Of a stretch of DNA of 64,000 nucleotides, positions 56,621-64,000 are shown piece after piece. Under the pieces are notes generated by a model. That model searched no databases, was not told where the DNA came from, and saw only the letters and a list, made by a program, of their open reading frames with translations. The position numbers were made by a program, and so were the translations under genes. Location: positions 186,001 to 250,000 of the forward strand of contig NZ_MEHT01000001.1 of NCBI RefSeq assembly GCF_001870675.1, read 5' to 3'. Origin of the DNA: Roseinatronobacter thiooxidans (lineage in GTDB: Bacteria > Pseudomonadota > Alphaproteobacteria > Rhodobacterales > Rhodobacteraceae). The stretch's first letter is position 1; every line of letters begins with the position of its first letter.

Positions 56621-57145
56621 TCAGTTGGCGACGGGCGCTTCGGTCGGGTTTGTCTGAAGGGCTGCCTGACGCTGCAATTCCTGCTTGTAAAGGGCAAGGA
56701 AATCCACAGTGTCGAGGTTCAGCGGCGGGAAGCCGCCATCGCGGGTGACATCGGAAATGATGCGGCGCGCAAAGGGGAAGATCATCCGCGGGCATTCGAT
56801 CAGCAGGAAAGGGTGCAGCTGTTCTTGTGGCACGCCCTCGATCTGGAAGAGGCCCACATAGTCCAGTTCCACGATAAACAGGGTTTGCGCGTCGGATTTG
56901 TTCTTTGATGTGATCTTGAACTTGGTGCCAACCTCGTACTGGTTGTCTGCCTCGCGCTTGTTGGCGTCCAGACTGACCTGCACCTGAATATCCGGCTGCA
57001 CATTCGAGCCTTGCAGTTTTTTCTGCGCCGCCACATTCTCGAAGGACAGATCACGCATGAATTGCGCAAGAATGCGCATATTGACCTTTGGCGGTGTTGC
57101 GGCTGCTGGCTGGGCGCCATTGCCCTGCGGTTCGGATTCAGACAT
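56621..57145 (-). CDS. secB: Protein-export chaperone SecB
   Basis: Cytoplasmic tetrameric chaperone that keeps exported proteins unfolded and hands them to SecA. 174 residues. MRILAQFMRDLSFENVAAQK, YEVGTKFKITSK, and HPFLLIECPRMIFPFARRII are family signatures. The terminator sits right after it. Upstream, minus-strand fxsA precedes it. Confidence 0.95.
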   Translation of the reverse strand: MSESEPQGNGAQPAAATPPKVNMRILAQFMRDLSFENVAAQKKLQGSNVQPDIQVQVSLDANKREADNQYEVGTKFKITSKNKSDAQTLFIVELDYVGLFQIEGVPQEQLHPFLLIECPRMIFPFARRIISDVTRDGGFPPLNLDTVDFLALYKQELQRQAALQTNPTEAPVAN

Positions 57146-57216
57146 CTAATAGCTCCTCATATTTTTCCGGGTAATTCGGTATCTGGCGCAGCTTGTATCA
57201 GCGCACCTGTTCTGGC

Positions 57217-57669
57217 TCAATCCCGCTTTTCCCTGTCATTCAGGCGTGGTGGCGGGGGGGTGTCGGGGTCCGGGCGGTGTTCATATTCGCCTTCAATGAT
57301 GACGGCTTCGCTGCGGGTATGCGCGCGGCGAAGGTTTTTCAGCAGCCGGACCAGCAGCACCATCCGCACAGGGGGCAGCAGCAAAAGCCCCAGCATGTCG
57401 GTGAAAAAGCCCGGCAGCACCAGCAGGACTGCGCCAATCATGCGCAGGGCGGAATGCGCCATCGGGCTGGCGGGGCTTGCATCGCGGTCGAGGGCCGCGC
57501 GCACGTCATGTGCGTTGCGATGCGGTTCCAGCCGCAGCAGCACCAAACCGATGGCCGCTGTGGCAAAAACCTCTGCCAATGTGCCGATCACACCAAATTG
57601 TGCCCCGATTTGCACAAACAATGCAATTTCAAGGATAGGAACAGCCAGAAAAACCAGTAAAATCCACAT
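57217..57669 (-). CDS. fxsA: FxsA-family membrane protein
   Basis: Small inner-membrane protein of the FxsA family, named after suppression of F-plasmid exclusion of phage T7; cell role unclear. 150 residues with about three to four membrane helices. PILEIALFVQIGAQFGVIGT and LLVLPGFFTDMLGLLLLPPVR are typical. The ATG at 57669 has AAGGA eight bases upstream. Divergent from tim44. Confidence 0.9.
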   Translation of the reverse strand: MWILLVFLAVPILEIALFVQIGAQFGVIGTLAEVFATAAIGLVLLRLEPHRNAHDVRAALDRDASPASPMAHSALRMIGAVLLVLPGFFTDMLGLLLLPPVRMVLLVRLLKNLRRAHTRSEAVIIEGEYEHRPDPDTPPPPRLNDREKRD

Positions 57670-57776
57670 TACTTTGTCCTTCTCGCAAGTGACATGGTCG
57701 CATGTGGTGGACTTGACCCGCAACCCACCTTACATAGGCAACAGACCCGCCATACCAACCCTTGGCCGAGGAAACA

Positions 57777-58445
57777 ATGGAACCTGCCGTGATCCAGCTT
57801 CTTATTCTTGCCGGAATAGCTGTCTTTCTGATTTTGCGTTTGCGATCTGTATTGGGGACGCGCGATGGCTTTGAACAAAAACCGCTTCCCCGTCAGGGGT
57901 CCGGACCCGAGATTGCGGGCAAACCCCGCTTTGAGGTGATCGAGGGGGGGCCGGATACGGATATCACCGATCATGTGCCCGAAGGGTCTGACATGGCCAA
58001 GGCGCTGGGGCGGATGAAAGCCACAGACCCCGATTTCAGTGTCGATGAATTCCTGCAAGGCGCGCGCGGTGCCTATGAGATGATCCTGATGGCGTTTGAA
58101 TCGTCTGATCTGGATTCGATCCTGCCTTTCCTGTCGCGCGATGTGTTCAACAGCTTTGACGAGGTTGTGCAGCTGCGCGAAACAGAAGGGTTGCGCGTGG
58201 ATGCGACCTTTGTCGGCCTGCGGGAGTTGAGCATTGTCGACGCGCTGTTTGACGAGCAGACCAAGGAAGGCGAGATCACGATCAAGTTTGTGGGCGAGTT
58301 GACTTCGGTTGTGCGCAAGGCGGATAGCGGCGAAGTGATCGAAGGTGACCCCAACGAGATCAAGCGGCAGAAAGATGTGTGGACTTTCGCGCGCGATATG
58401 AGTTCGGACAGCCCCAACTGGAAGTTGGTGGCGACGGGCGAATGA
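57777..58445 (+). CDS. Tim44/TimA-like domain protein
   Basis: Membrane-anchored protein with a C-terminal Tim44-like domain. In alphaproteobacteria these are relatives of the mitochondrial import motor subunit; the bacterial function is not settled. 222 residues. One N-terminal helix (VIQLLILAGIAVFLILRL), then about residues 80-222 form the domain with FLQGARGAYEMILMAFESSD and DVWTFARDMSSDSPNWKLV. The ATG at 57777 follows GAGGAA. The stop overlaps the smr start. Confidence 0.88.
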   Translation: MEPAVIQLLILAGIAVFLILRLRSVLGTRDGFEQKPLPRQGSGPEIAGKPRFEVIEGGPDTDITDHVPEGSDMAKALGRMKATDPDFSVDEFLQGARGAYEMILMAFESSDLDSILPFLSRDVFNSFDEVVQLRETEGLRVDATFVGLRELSIVDALFDEQTKEGEITIKFVGELTSVVRKADSGEVIEGDPNEIKRQKDVWTFARDMSSDSPNWKLVATGE

Positions 58446-59041
58446 CCCGCAGGCGGCGCGGTCTCTCGCCGGAGGATCAGGAACTTTGGGGCCGCGTGGT
58501 GCAGACTGCGCGGCCTTTGAAATCTGACCCCAAGCCTGTCTTCATGCCAGACCCCGCGCCGGTGCCCGAGGCAAAGCCCCGGTTTCGCCCCACCCCCGAG
58601 ACAGCACGCGGCAGCTACCGCCCCACCCCTTCGCGCCCCCCGCCCGGACATGATCTGGCGCACCCCTTGTCCGAAGCGCTGGCGCAGGTGCCGGTGCGCA
58701 TGGACAAGCGGAAATTCCAGCGCCTAAGCCGTGGCAAGCTGGACCCGGAGGCGCGCATCGACCTGCATGGCATGACATTGGCGCAGGCACATGGAGTGCT
58801 GAACGGGTTTATTTTGCGCGCACAGGCGCAGGGATTGCGGTTGGTGCTGGTGATCACCGGCAAGGGCAAGACAGTGGGCGATGATGGCCCGATCCCGCGC
58901 AGGCAGGGCGCGCTGAAGCATGATGTGCCGCAATGGTTGCGCATGGCGCCGCTGCATGGGGTGGTGCTGGAAATCCGTGAAGCGCATGCCCGCCATGGCG
59001 GCAGTGGCGCCTATTATGTCTATCTGCGCCGATCGCGGTGA
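58442..59041 (+). CDS. Smr-domain protein (MutS2-type nuclease domain)
   Basis: A 199-residue protein with a Pro-rich N-terminal half and a C-terminal Smr domain, which in other proteins nicks or binds branched nucleic acid. IDLHGMTLAQAHGVLNGFI (about residue 105), VITGKGK and HGGSGAYYVYLRR mark the domain. Start overlaps the tim44 stop (ATGA). A 17-bp hairpin follows. Confidence 0.9.
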   Translation: MTRRRRGLSPEDQELWGRVVQTARPLKSDPKPVFMPDPAPVPEAKPRFRPTPETARGSYRPTPSRPPPGHDLAHPLSEALAQVPVRMDKRKFQRLSRGKLDPEARIDLHGMTLAQAHGVLNGFILRAQAQGLRLVLVITGKGKTVGDDGPIPRRQGALKHDVPQWLRMAPLHGVVLEIREAHARHGGSGAYYVYLRRSR

Positions 59042-59046
59042 CACGG

Positions 59047-59149
59047 GCTTTGCGCGCGGGGGCGTCGCCCACCCACCCACCCGCTTGCCCCCGCGCGCAA
59101 AGCGCCGTTTGGCCAAGCGCGGGATTTGAGTATTTTTGGCAAGAAAATG
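59047..59149 (+). repeat. Composite intergenic repeat, copy 3, with 17-bp hairpin
   Basis: Positions 59047-59063 pair perfectly with 59087-59103 (17 bp; loop of 23 bases holding ACCC repeats). A GC-rich spacer and the conserved tail GAGTATTT-TTG-GCAAGAAAATG (59128-59149) follow. It lies between smr and tgt. The hairpin could end smr transcription. Confidence 0.8.
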
Positions 59150-59212
59150 GGCAGTGCTTGGCAAGGCCAAGCTTTTGCGCCAAAGGAACGGGGCAGATAA
59201 AGGGCAATGCTT

Positions 59213-60337
59213 ATGGGTTTCAGCTTCGATATATCGGCCCGGGACGGGCGCGCGCGCACAGGTGTGATTTCCACCCCGAGGGGCGAGATACGCACACCTG
59301 CCTTCATGCCCGTGGGCACGGCGGCCACTGTCAAGGCCATGATGCCGGAGTCGGTGCGCGAGACGGGCGCGGATATTTTGCTGGGCAATACCTACCATCT
59401 GATGCTGCGCCCTACGGCCGAGCGGATTGCGGACTTAGGGGGCTTGCACAGGTTCATGAACTGGGACCGGCCCATTCTGACGGATTCGGGCGGGTTTCAG
59501 GTGATGTCGCTGGCGTCTTTGCGCAAGCTGACGGAAGAAGGTGTGCAGTTTTCCAGCCATATTGACGGGTCGCGCCATATGCTGACGCCCGAGCGGTCGA
59601 TGGAGATACAGCGCCTGCTGGGGTCTGACATTGTGATGGCCTTTGACGAATGTCCGGCGCTGCCTGCGGATCGTGCGGCGATCGACGCCTCTATGCAGTT
59701 GTCGATGCGTTGGGCGCAGCGCTCGCGCGATGCGTTCGGGGACCGGCCGGGCCATGCGCTGTTTGGTATCCAGCAGGGCGGGCTGGAGCCTGATTTGCGC
59801 GCGCGCTCGGCAGAGGCGCTGCGCGCCATCGGTTTTGACGGCTATGCCATTGGCGGGCTGGCCGTGGGCGAGGGGCAGGAGGCCATGTTCGGTGTGCTGG
59901 AATATGCGCCCGGCCAGCTGCCCGAAGACAAGCCGCGCTATCTGATGGGGGTGGGCAAGCCCGATGACATTGTGGGCGCGGTCCAGCGCGGGGTGGATAT
60001 GTTTGACTGCGTGCTTCCGTCACGCTCTGGCCGCACGGGGCAGGGCTGGACGGCGCGCGGGCCTGTCAACCTGCGCAATGCGCGCCACCGCGATGACCCG
60101 CGCCCGCTGGAAGAGGGGTGCCCCTGCCCCGCCTGCCGCAACTATAGCCGCGCCTATCTGCATCATGTGATCAAAAGCGACGAGATCATTGGCGCGATGT
60201 TGTTGACCTGGCATAACCTGGCCTATTACCAGCGCCTGATGCAAGGGTTGCGGGACGCGATTTCTGCGGGCAGGCTTGAGCTATTCGCCGCGCGTTTTCA
60301 CGAAGACCGGGCGCAGGGCGATATCGGTCTGATTTAA
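59213..60337 (+). CDS. tgt: tRNA-guanine transglycosylase (Tgt)
   Basis: Exchanges guanine-34 for a queuine precursor in four tRNAs, tRNA-Asp among them. 374 residues. [28 protein letters not shown] with catalytic Asp, [10 protein letters not shown], and the zinc site [19 protein letters not shown] at 59213 has AAAGGG eight bases upstream and is preferred over the ATG at 59207. Its substrate gene tRNA-Asp lies 1.5 kb downstream. Confidence 0.95.
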   Translation: MGFSFDISARDGRARTGVISTPRGEIRTPAFMPVGTAATVKAMMPESVRETGADILLGNTYHLMLRPTAERIADLGGLHRFMNWDRPILTDSGGFQVMSLASLRKLTEEGVQFSSHIDGSRHMLTPERSMEIQRLLGSDIVMAFDECPALPADRAAIDASMQLSMRWAQRSRDAFGDRPGHALFGIQQGGLEPDLRARSAEALRAIGFDGYAIGGLAVGEGQEAMFGVLEYAPGQLPEDKPRYLMGVGKPDDIVGAVQRGVDMFDCVLPSRSGRTGQGWTARGPVNLRNARHRDDPRPLEEGCPCPACRNYSRAYLHHVIKSDEIIGAMLLTWHNLAYYQRLMQGLRDAISAGRLELFAARFHEDRAQGDIGLI

Positions 60338-60355
60338 CCTAGTGAAGGAAGCCAT

Positions 60356-61054
60356 ATGGCCGCTGACATGCTTTCAACTGTTGTGAAGCCGATCCACAAG
60401 GAAGGCTATAAATTCATCAGCATCTTTGCCGCGGTCACAGTGCTGCTGTTCCTGATCTGGCAGCCTTTGGGCTGGGTGGGTGTTGGCCTGACAGTCTGGT
60501 GTTACTACTTCTTCCGCGACCCCGAGCGCCAGACGCCTATGCGCGAGGGTTTGCTTGTCAGCCCTGCGGATGGGGTGATTTCACTGATCGAACCTGCCGT
60601 GCCACCTGCCGAGCTGGGCATGGGTGACCACCCCCTGACGCGGGTTTCGGTGTTCATGAATGTGTTTAACTGCCATGTGAACCGCGCGCCGATTGGCGGC
60701 ACGATCACCAGCATTGCCTACCGGCCCGGCAAATTCCTGAATGCCTCGCTGGACAAGGCCAGTGTGGATAACGAGCGTAATTCGCTGGCGATCGAAATGG
60801 CCGATGGCCGCAAGATCGCAGTTGTGCAGATTGCCGGTCTGGTGGCGCGGCGCATCCTGTGTGAGGTCGAAGAGGGGCAAAGCCTTGCCACCGGCGCGCG
60901 CTTTGGCATGATTCGGTTCGGCTCGCGTGTTGATGTGTATTTGCCCGAAGGGGTCGCGCCGCTGGTTGCATTGGGCCAGACCATGATCTCGGCGGAAACA
61001 GTTATTGCAGACCTTGCCAGCACAGAGCCGCGCCGCATGGCACAGGCGCGCTGA
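60356..61054 (+). CDS. psd: Phosphatidylserine decarboxylase proenzyme
   Basis: Makes phosphatidylethanolamine from phosphatidylserine. 232 residues, the short form. An N-terminal membrane stretch ([20 protein letters not shown]), [16 protein letters not shown], and the self-cleavage site within [13 protein letters not shown], where the Ser becomes the pyruvoyl group. Followed two bases later by pssA, so the pair forms one pathway operon. Confidence 0.93.
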   Translation: MAADMLSTVVKPIHKEGYKFISIFAAVTVLLFLIWQPLGWVGVGLTVWCYYFFRDPERQTPMREGLLVSPADGVISLIEPAVPPAELGMGDHPLTRVSVFMNVFNCHVNRAPIGGTITSIAYRPGKFLNASLDKASVDNERNSLAIEMADGRKIAVVQIAGLVARRILCEVEEGQSLATGARFGMIRFGSRVDVYLPEGVAPLVALGQTMISAETVIADLASTEPRRMAQAR

Positions 61055-61056
61055 TC

Positions 61057-61788
61057 ATGCCGCGCGAGCGTTTGCCCCTGTTGCAACTGGTGCCCAATCT
61101 GGTGACGATTCTGGGCATGTGCGCCGGGTTAAGTGCTATTCGCTACACATTCGACGAACGCTTTGAGCTGGCGGCCGCGCTGATCATTTTTGCCGCTGTG
61201 ATGGACGGGTTTGACGGGCTTCTGGCGCGCAAGCTGAATGCGGCCAGCTCCTTCGGGGCGGAACTTGACAGTTTTGCCGATTTTGTCAGCTTCGGGGTTG
61301 CGCCGGGCATTCTGGTGTTCGGCTATGCTTTGGCAGGGCCAATGGCCGGTGTCGGCTGGATTTTCGTGTTGGTCTTCGCGGTTTGCGCCTGTTTGCGGCT
61401 GGCGCGGTTCAATATCTCGCGCGCAACGCCCGATGGGGCTGCACAGCGCCATTTCGTGGGGGTGCCTGCGCCTGCGGGTGCGATGCTTGGCCTGCTGCCG
61501 GTCTATCTGGGCCTGTCCGGATTGCTGGACCCTGCGCGCGCCCCCGTTCTGGTGGCGCTTTATCTGGCGGGTATAGGGCTGTTGATGGTGTCGCGCCTGC
61601 CCACACCGTCGCTCAAGGCGGTGCGGATCGCGCGGGAAAACGCGATCTGGATCATGATCGGGATGAGTGCCTTTGTGGGGCTGCTGTTCTTGCGCACATG
61701 GGTCACGCTGGTGGTGGCGGATCTTGTTTACCTTGCCACTCTGGGCTGGCTGGCCTGGCACCAGAGAGATGCGCGCAGCCAAGTCTGA
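61057..61788 (+). CDS. pssA: CDP-diacylglycerol-serine O-phosphatidyltransferase
   Basis: Makes phosphatidylserine, the substrate of Psd. 243 residues with several membrane helices. CDP-alcohol phosphotransferase motif: MDGFDGLLARKLNAAS followed by FGAELDSFADFVSFG, with the catalytic Asp residues. No strong ribosome site; translation is likely coupled to psd. Confidence 0.94.
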   Translation: MPRERLPLLQLVPNLVTILGMCAGLSAIRYTFDERFELAAALIIFAAVMDGFDGLLARKLNAASSFGAELDSFADFVSFGVAPGILVFGYALAGPMAGVGWIFVLVFAVCACLRLARFNISRATPDGAAQRHFVGVPAPAGAMLGLLPVYLGLSGLLDPARAPVLVALYLAGIGLLMVSRLPTPSLKAVRIARENAIWIMIGMSAFVGLLFLRTWVTLVVADLVYLATLGWLAWHQRDARSQV

Positions 61789-61826
61789 TTTTTGATCCTG
61801 CGCGCAAAATTCCTGCCGCTTTGTGC

Positions 61827-61855
61827 TTGACGGGCGTTTGCAGATTGCCTAAACG
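61827..61855 (+). promoter_or_regulatory. Sigma-70-type promoter of tRNA-Asp
   Basis: TTGACG at 61827-61832, a 17-base spacer and TAAACG at 61850-61855. The -10 ends 11 bases before the first tRNA base, the expected start distance. Confidence 0.6.
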
Positions 61856-61866
61856 GCCCCTATCGC

Positions 61867-61943
61867 GCGGTTGTAGCTCAGTTGGTTAGAGTACCGGCCT
61901 GTCACGCCGGGGGTCGCGGGTTCGAGCCCCGTCAACCGCGCCA
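61867..61943 (+). tRNA. tRNA-Asp (anticodon GTC)
   Basis: 77 bases with encoded CCA. Acceptor GCGGTTG pairs with CAACCGC. D arm GCTC/GAGT, anticodon stem CCGGC/GCCGG around CTGTCAC, variable GGGTC, T arm GCGGG/CCCGT with TTCGAGC, discriminator G. All stems pair (one G-T in the T stem). Confidence 0.97.
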
Positions 61944-61946
61944 CTT

Positions 61947-61983
61947 CAAAAGCCCCTGTCTTCTGGCAGGGGCTTTTGTGTTT
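61947..61983 (+). terminator. Rho-independent terminator of tRNA-Asp
   Basis: CAAAAGCCCCTG at 61947-61958 pairs with CAGGGGCTTTTG at 61967-61978 (12 bp), followed by TGTTT. It starts four bases after the tRNA. Confidence 0.85.
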
Positions 61984-62025
61984 CCGGCAGCGCGACACCC
62001 CCCTTCGGTGCCAAAGCGTCTTACA

Positions 62026-62090
62026 CATTTTCTTGCGAAAAATACTCGCGGGGGAACCCGGCCACAGGCCGGGTGGGGGCGGCAGCCCCC
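62026..62090 (-). repeat. Composite intergenic repeat, copy 4
   Basis: On the minus strand: hairpin GGGGGC-TGCC-GCCCCC (62090-62075), perfect 8-bp hairpin ACCCGGCC-TGT-GGCCGGGT (62074-62056), CCCCCGC, then the tail GAGTATTT-TTC-GCAAGAAAATG (62047-62026). It lies between tRNA-Asp and the ABC1 kinase gene. Confidence 0.8.
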
Positions 62091-62163
62091 TGAAGAAAAA
62101 ACTTGCGCAGCTCAATTGAATTCACTGCTCGACATTGCGCGGCGACACGCCATTTCTACACGC

Positions 62164-63480
62164 ATGGAAAAAGACCAAAATTTTCGCGCGCGGTCCGTCC
62201 CTCAACATGCATTCGCGCGTAATCTGCGGATGGGCGGGGTTGCGGGGGGTATTCTTGGGGCCACGCTGGGGGGTGTGGCCTCGGAGTTGATGCGCGGGCG
62301 CAGGCCCGATCTTGCGCATGCGGCCCTGACGCCTGCCAATGCCGTGCGGTTGGCGGGCGGGCTTGCGCATCTGCGCGGGGCGGCGATGAAGCTGGGGCAA
62401 ATGCTGTCCATGGAAAACGGCTTTGCCCTGCCGCCCGAATTGACGGCCATTCTGGGCCAGTTGCAGGCAAATGCGCCTGCCATGCCGCCAAAGCAGTTGA
62501 AAACTGTGCTGAATGCCGAATGGGGGCCGGATTGGCACAAGGAATTCGCCCGTTTTGACGTGCAGCCGCTTGCTGCTGCCTCCATCGGGCAGGTGCATCG
62601 GGCGCGGTTGCGCGATGGCACTGATCTGGCGATCAAGGTGCAGTTTCCGGGTGTGGCGGGCAGTATTGACAGCGATATTGCAACGCTGGGCAGGCTGATG
62701 CGCATGCCCGGCGTGCTGCCCAAAGGTCTGGACATTGCCCCCCTTCTGGCCGAGGCCCGCGCCCAGCTGCATGAAGAGGCCGATTATACCCGCGAAGCGG
62801 CGGCGCTGGTGGATTTTGGAACAGCCTTGCATGGGGATGCGGTGTTTGCTGTTCCGCGTTTTCATGCGCCGCATAGCACAGCGCGCATTCTGGCGATGGA
62901 TTTCATCGACAGCGCCCCGATCGAGGCTTTGGCCAATGCCCCCCAAGACACCCGCGATGCCCGCGTTGTGCAGCTTATAACGCTGGTCCTGCGCGAGATT
63001 TTTGATCTGGGGTTCATGCAGACGGACCCGAATTTTGCCAATTACCGGCTGGCCCCTGATGGCCGGATCGTCCTGCTGGATTTTGGCGCGACGCGCGCCA
63101 TTGCGCCGGATATCGCAGCGCGCTACCGCGCCTTGCTACGCGCCCTTCTGGCGCAGGATCGCGCCGCGATGTGGCAGCATATGCTGGATCTGGGGTATTT
63201 TGCCGCTGGCCAGCCAGAGGTGCGCCAAGCGTTGATTCTCGATCTGGCCATTCAGGCCAGCGCGCCCTTGCGCCAAGATGCGCCCTATGATTTCGCGCGC
63301 GCGACCCTGATCGAGGATTTGGCCCTTGCAGGCCGTGACTTGGGCGGCGCGAGAGAGTTCTGGCATGTGCCGCCTGCCGATCTGTTGTTCATGCATCGCA
63401 AGATCGGGGGCATGTTTTTGCTGGCCCAACGCTTGCGGGCACATGTGCATTTGCGCCCCTTGCTGGAGCGGTGGGTCTGA
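62164..63480 (+). CDS. ABC1/AarF/UbiB-family atypical kinase
   Basis: Atypical kinase/ATPase of the UbiB (COQ8) family, a group linked to ubiquinone and lipid handling. 438 residues. The family motif AMKLGQMLSMENGFALPPEL lies near residue 75, then AAASIGQVHRARL, EEADYTREAAAL, QTDPNFANYRL and VLLDFGATRAI. It lacks the C-terminal membrane helices of UbiB, so it may be the ADCK1-like form. The ATG at 62164 has no strong ribosome site. Confidence 0.88.
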   Translation: MEKDQNFRARSVPQHAFARNLRMGGVAGGILGATLGGVASELMRGRRPDLAHAALTPANAVRLAGGLAHLRGAAMKLGQMLSMENGFALPPELTAILGQLQANAPAMPPKQLKTVLNAEWGPDWHKEFARFDVQPLAAASIGQVHRARLRDGTDLAIKVQFPGVAGSIDSDIATLGRLMRMPGVLPKGLDIAPLLAEARAQLHEEADYTREAAALVDFGTALHGDAVFAVPRFHAPHSTARILAMDFIDSAPIEALANAPQDTRDARVVQLITLVLREIFDLGFMQTDPNFANYRLAPDGRIVLLDFGATRAIAPDIAARYRALLRALLAQDRAAMWQHMLDLGYFAAGQPEVRQALILDLAIQASAPLRQDAPYDFARATLIEDLALAGRDLGGAREFWHVPPADLLFMHRKIGGMFLLAQRLRAHVHLRPLLERWV

Positions 63481-63488
63481 CAGGAAAC

Positions 63489-63511
63489 CCCCCCGAACAG
63501 GGTTCGGGGGG
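63489..63511. terminator. Bidirectional terminator hairpin
   Basis: CCCCCCGAAC at 63489-63498 pairs with GTTCGGGGGG at 63502-63511 (10 bp, three-base loop). A TTT tract follows on the minus strand. It lies between the convergent ABC1-kinase and RND genes. Confidence 0.7.
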
Positions 63512-63527
63512 TGTGGTGCAAGATGCG

Positions 63528-64000
63528 TTATTCCGCTGCGCGCAAAGGGGCTTCGGGTGGTAGCGGCTCGCCCAGTTGCAGGGGCAGTTGCACTTCTGCG
63601 GGTTCTGGTGGTGTGTCCCAGATCAGTTCTGTTCCGCGTAGGCCGCGCAGTTTCTTTTCCAGCGCATGGTCGCGGCGCGCCGCTGAATCGCGTGGCGAGA
63701 GGACCCGCACCAGCCCGAACACCCCGCGATAGGCCCCTTTTTCCACCCAGACCCGCAATGCCAGCAGCGCGGGCGTCAGCATAAGCGTCAGGACAGTTGC
63801 AACCCCCAGCCCGAACACCACCGCCGTGGCCAGTTGTTTCCACCACAGCGCTGTGGGGTTGTCGATGGAATAGCCGCCATTGGCAAAGTCGATGGACAGG
63901 CCCAGCATCATCGGGGTCAGGCCCGCCATTGTGGTGATGGTTGTCATCAGCACAGGGCGGATGCGCGCCTCGACCGTGCGGATGATCGCCTCGATCCTTG
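63528..64000 (-). CDS. RND-family efflux transporter, C-terminal end (runs off the window)
   Basis: C-terminal part of an inner-membrane RND (AcrB/HAE-type) proton antiporter; the frame is open to the right edge. TTITTMAGLTPMMLGLSID and LATAVVFGLGVATVLTLMLTPALLAL match the last membrane helices of the family. About 157 residues are visible, ending in a charged, Pro/Leu-rich tail of about 70 residues that is longer than usual. The N-terminal part, start and partners lie past 64000. Confidence 0.85.
   Translation of the reverse strand, partial: RIEAIIRTVEARIRPVLMTTITTMAGLTPMMLGLSIDFANGGYSIDNPTALWWKQLATAVVFGLGVATVLTLMLTPALLALRVWVEKGAYRGVFGLVRVLSPRDSAARRDHALEKKLRGLRGTELIWDTPPEPAEVQLPLQLGEPLPPEAPLRAAE

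Noticed and set aside
61867-62163. tRNA-Asp as a possible integration site of a mobile element
   Set aside because: No integrase and no repeat of the tRNA 3' end was seen; downstream genes are chromosomal.
1-64000. CRISPR arrays, insertion sequences, prophage or plasmid modules
   Set aside because: No regularly spaced repeats, transposase, integrase or phage structural genes were found in any part.

Overview
The window is a gene-dense, GC-rich alphaproteobacterial chromosome segment, most likely from the Rhodobacterales/Rhodobacteraceae. Three things point there: the block rho-mnmE-mnmG-rsmG-parA-parB beside a replication origin, the block maf-aroE-coaE-dnaQ / secB-fxsA-tim44-smr on the other side, and flagellar genes of the Rhodobacter type. 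No insertion sequence, prophage, integrase or CRISPR array was seen. Genus cannot be set from the sequence alone.

Left part (1-35 kb, catabolism and flagellum). A TRAP-transporter binding protein (70-1119) is divergent from paaX. Then follows a phenylacetate operon: thiolase paaJ/pcaF, epoxidase genes paaA-B-C-D-E, an extra PaaA/PaaC-like protein, and the ring-opening fusion enzyme paaZ. No paaK, paaG, paaF or paaH lies in the window. Next come a lipoprotein lytic transglycosylase, motB and flgE-flgK-flgL-flgI. On the minus strand are ftsK, an aminotransferase and an amidase. After a UbiH-type hydroxylase, RNase D, a glutaredoxin-MauE fusion and a DUF892 protein comes a tightly overlapping beta-oxidation operon (fadE, fadI, fadJ, CoA hydrolase/transferase). 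Then follow a secreted MsrA, a ribokinase-family kinase and NADP-malic enzyme.

Middle part (38-53 kb, genome maintenance). mutS and the heat-shock pair hrcA-grpE precede rph-rdgB-ridA-hemW. A long minus-strand block then follows: hemJ, rho, mnmE, mnmG, rsmG, parA, parB. Two perfect 16-bp parS sites lie inside it, one in the rsmG coding sequence and one over the mnmG start. Two degenerate copies lie nearby.

Origin (about 53.52-53.88 kb). The hemJ-maf gap holds two perfect and several one-mismatch DnaA boxes, very AT-rich stretches and a TAG-TAG-TAA trio beside tandem DnaA boxes. This is the layout of a basal unwinding element. Genes on both sides point away from it, and plus-strand base composition shifts from C-rich to G-rich across it, as judged by eye. 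This is the best candidate for the chromosomal oriC.

Right part (53.9-64 kb). maf-aroE-coaE-dnaQ run rightward with start/stop overlaps, followed by secB and fxsA (minus), tim44-smr, tgt, psd-pssA (phosphatidylethanolamine synthesis), tRNA-Asp(GTC), an ABC1/UbiB-family kinase and the C-terminal end of an RND transporter.

A composite intergenic repeat occurs four times: GC-rich hairpins followed by GAGTATTT-N3-GCAAGAAAATG, with 19 of 22 positions invariant. It is the least explained recurrent signal in the window.
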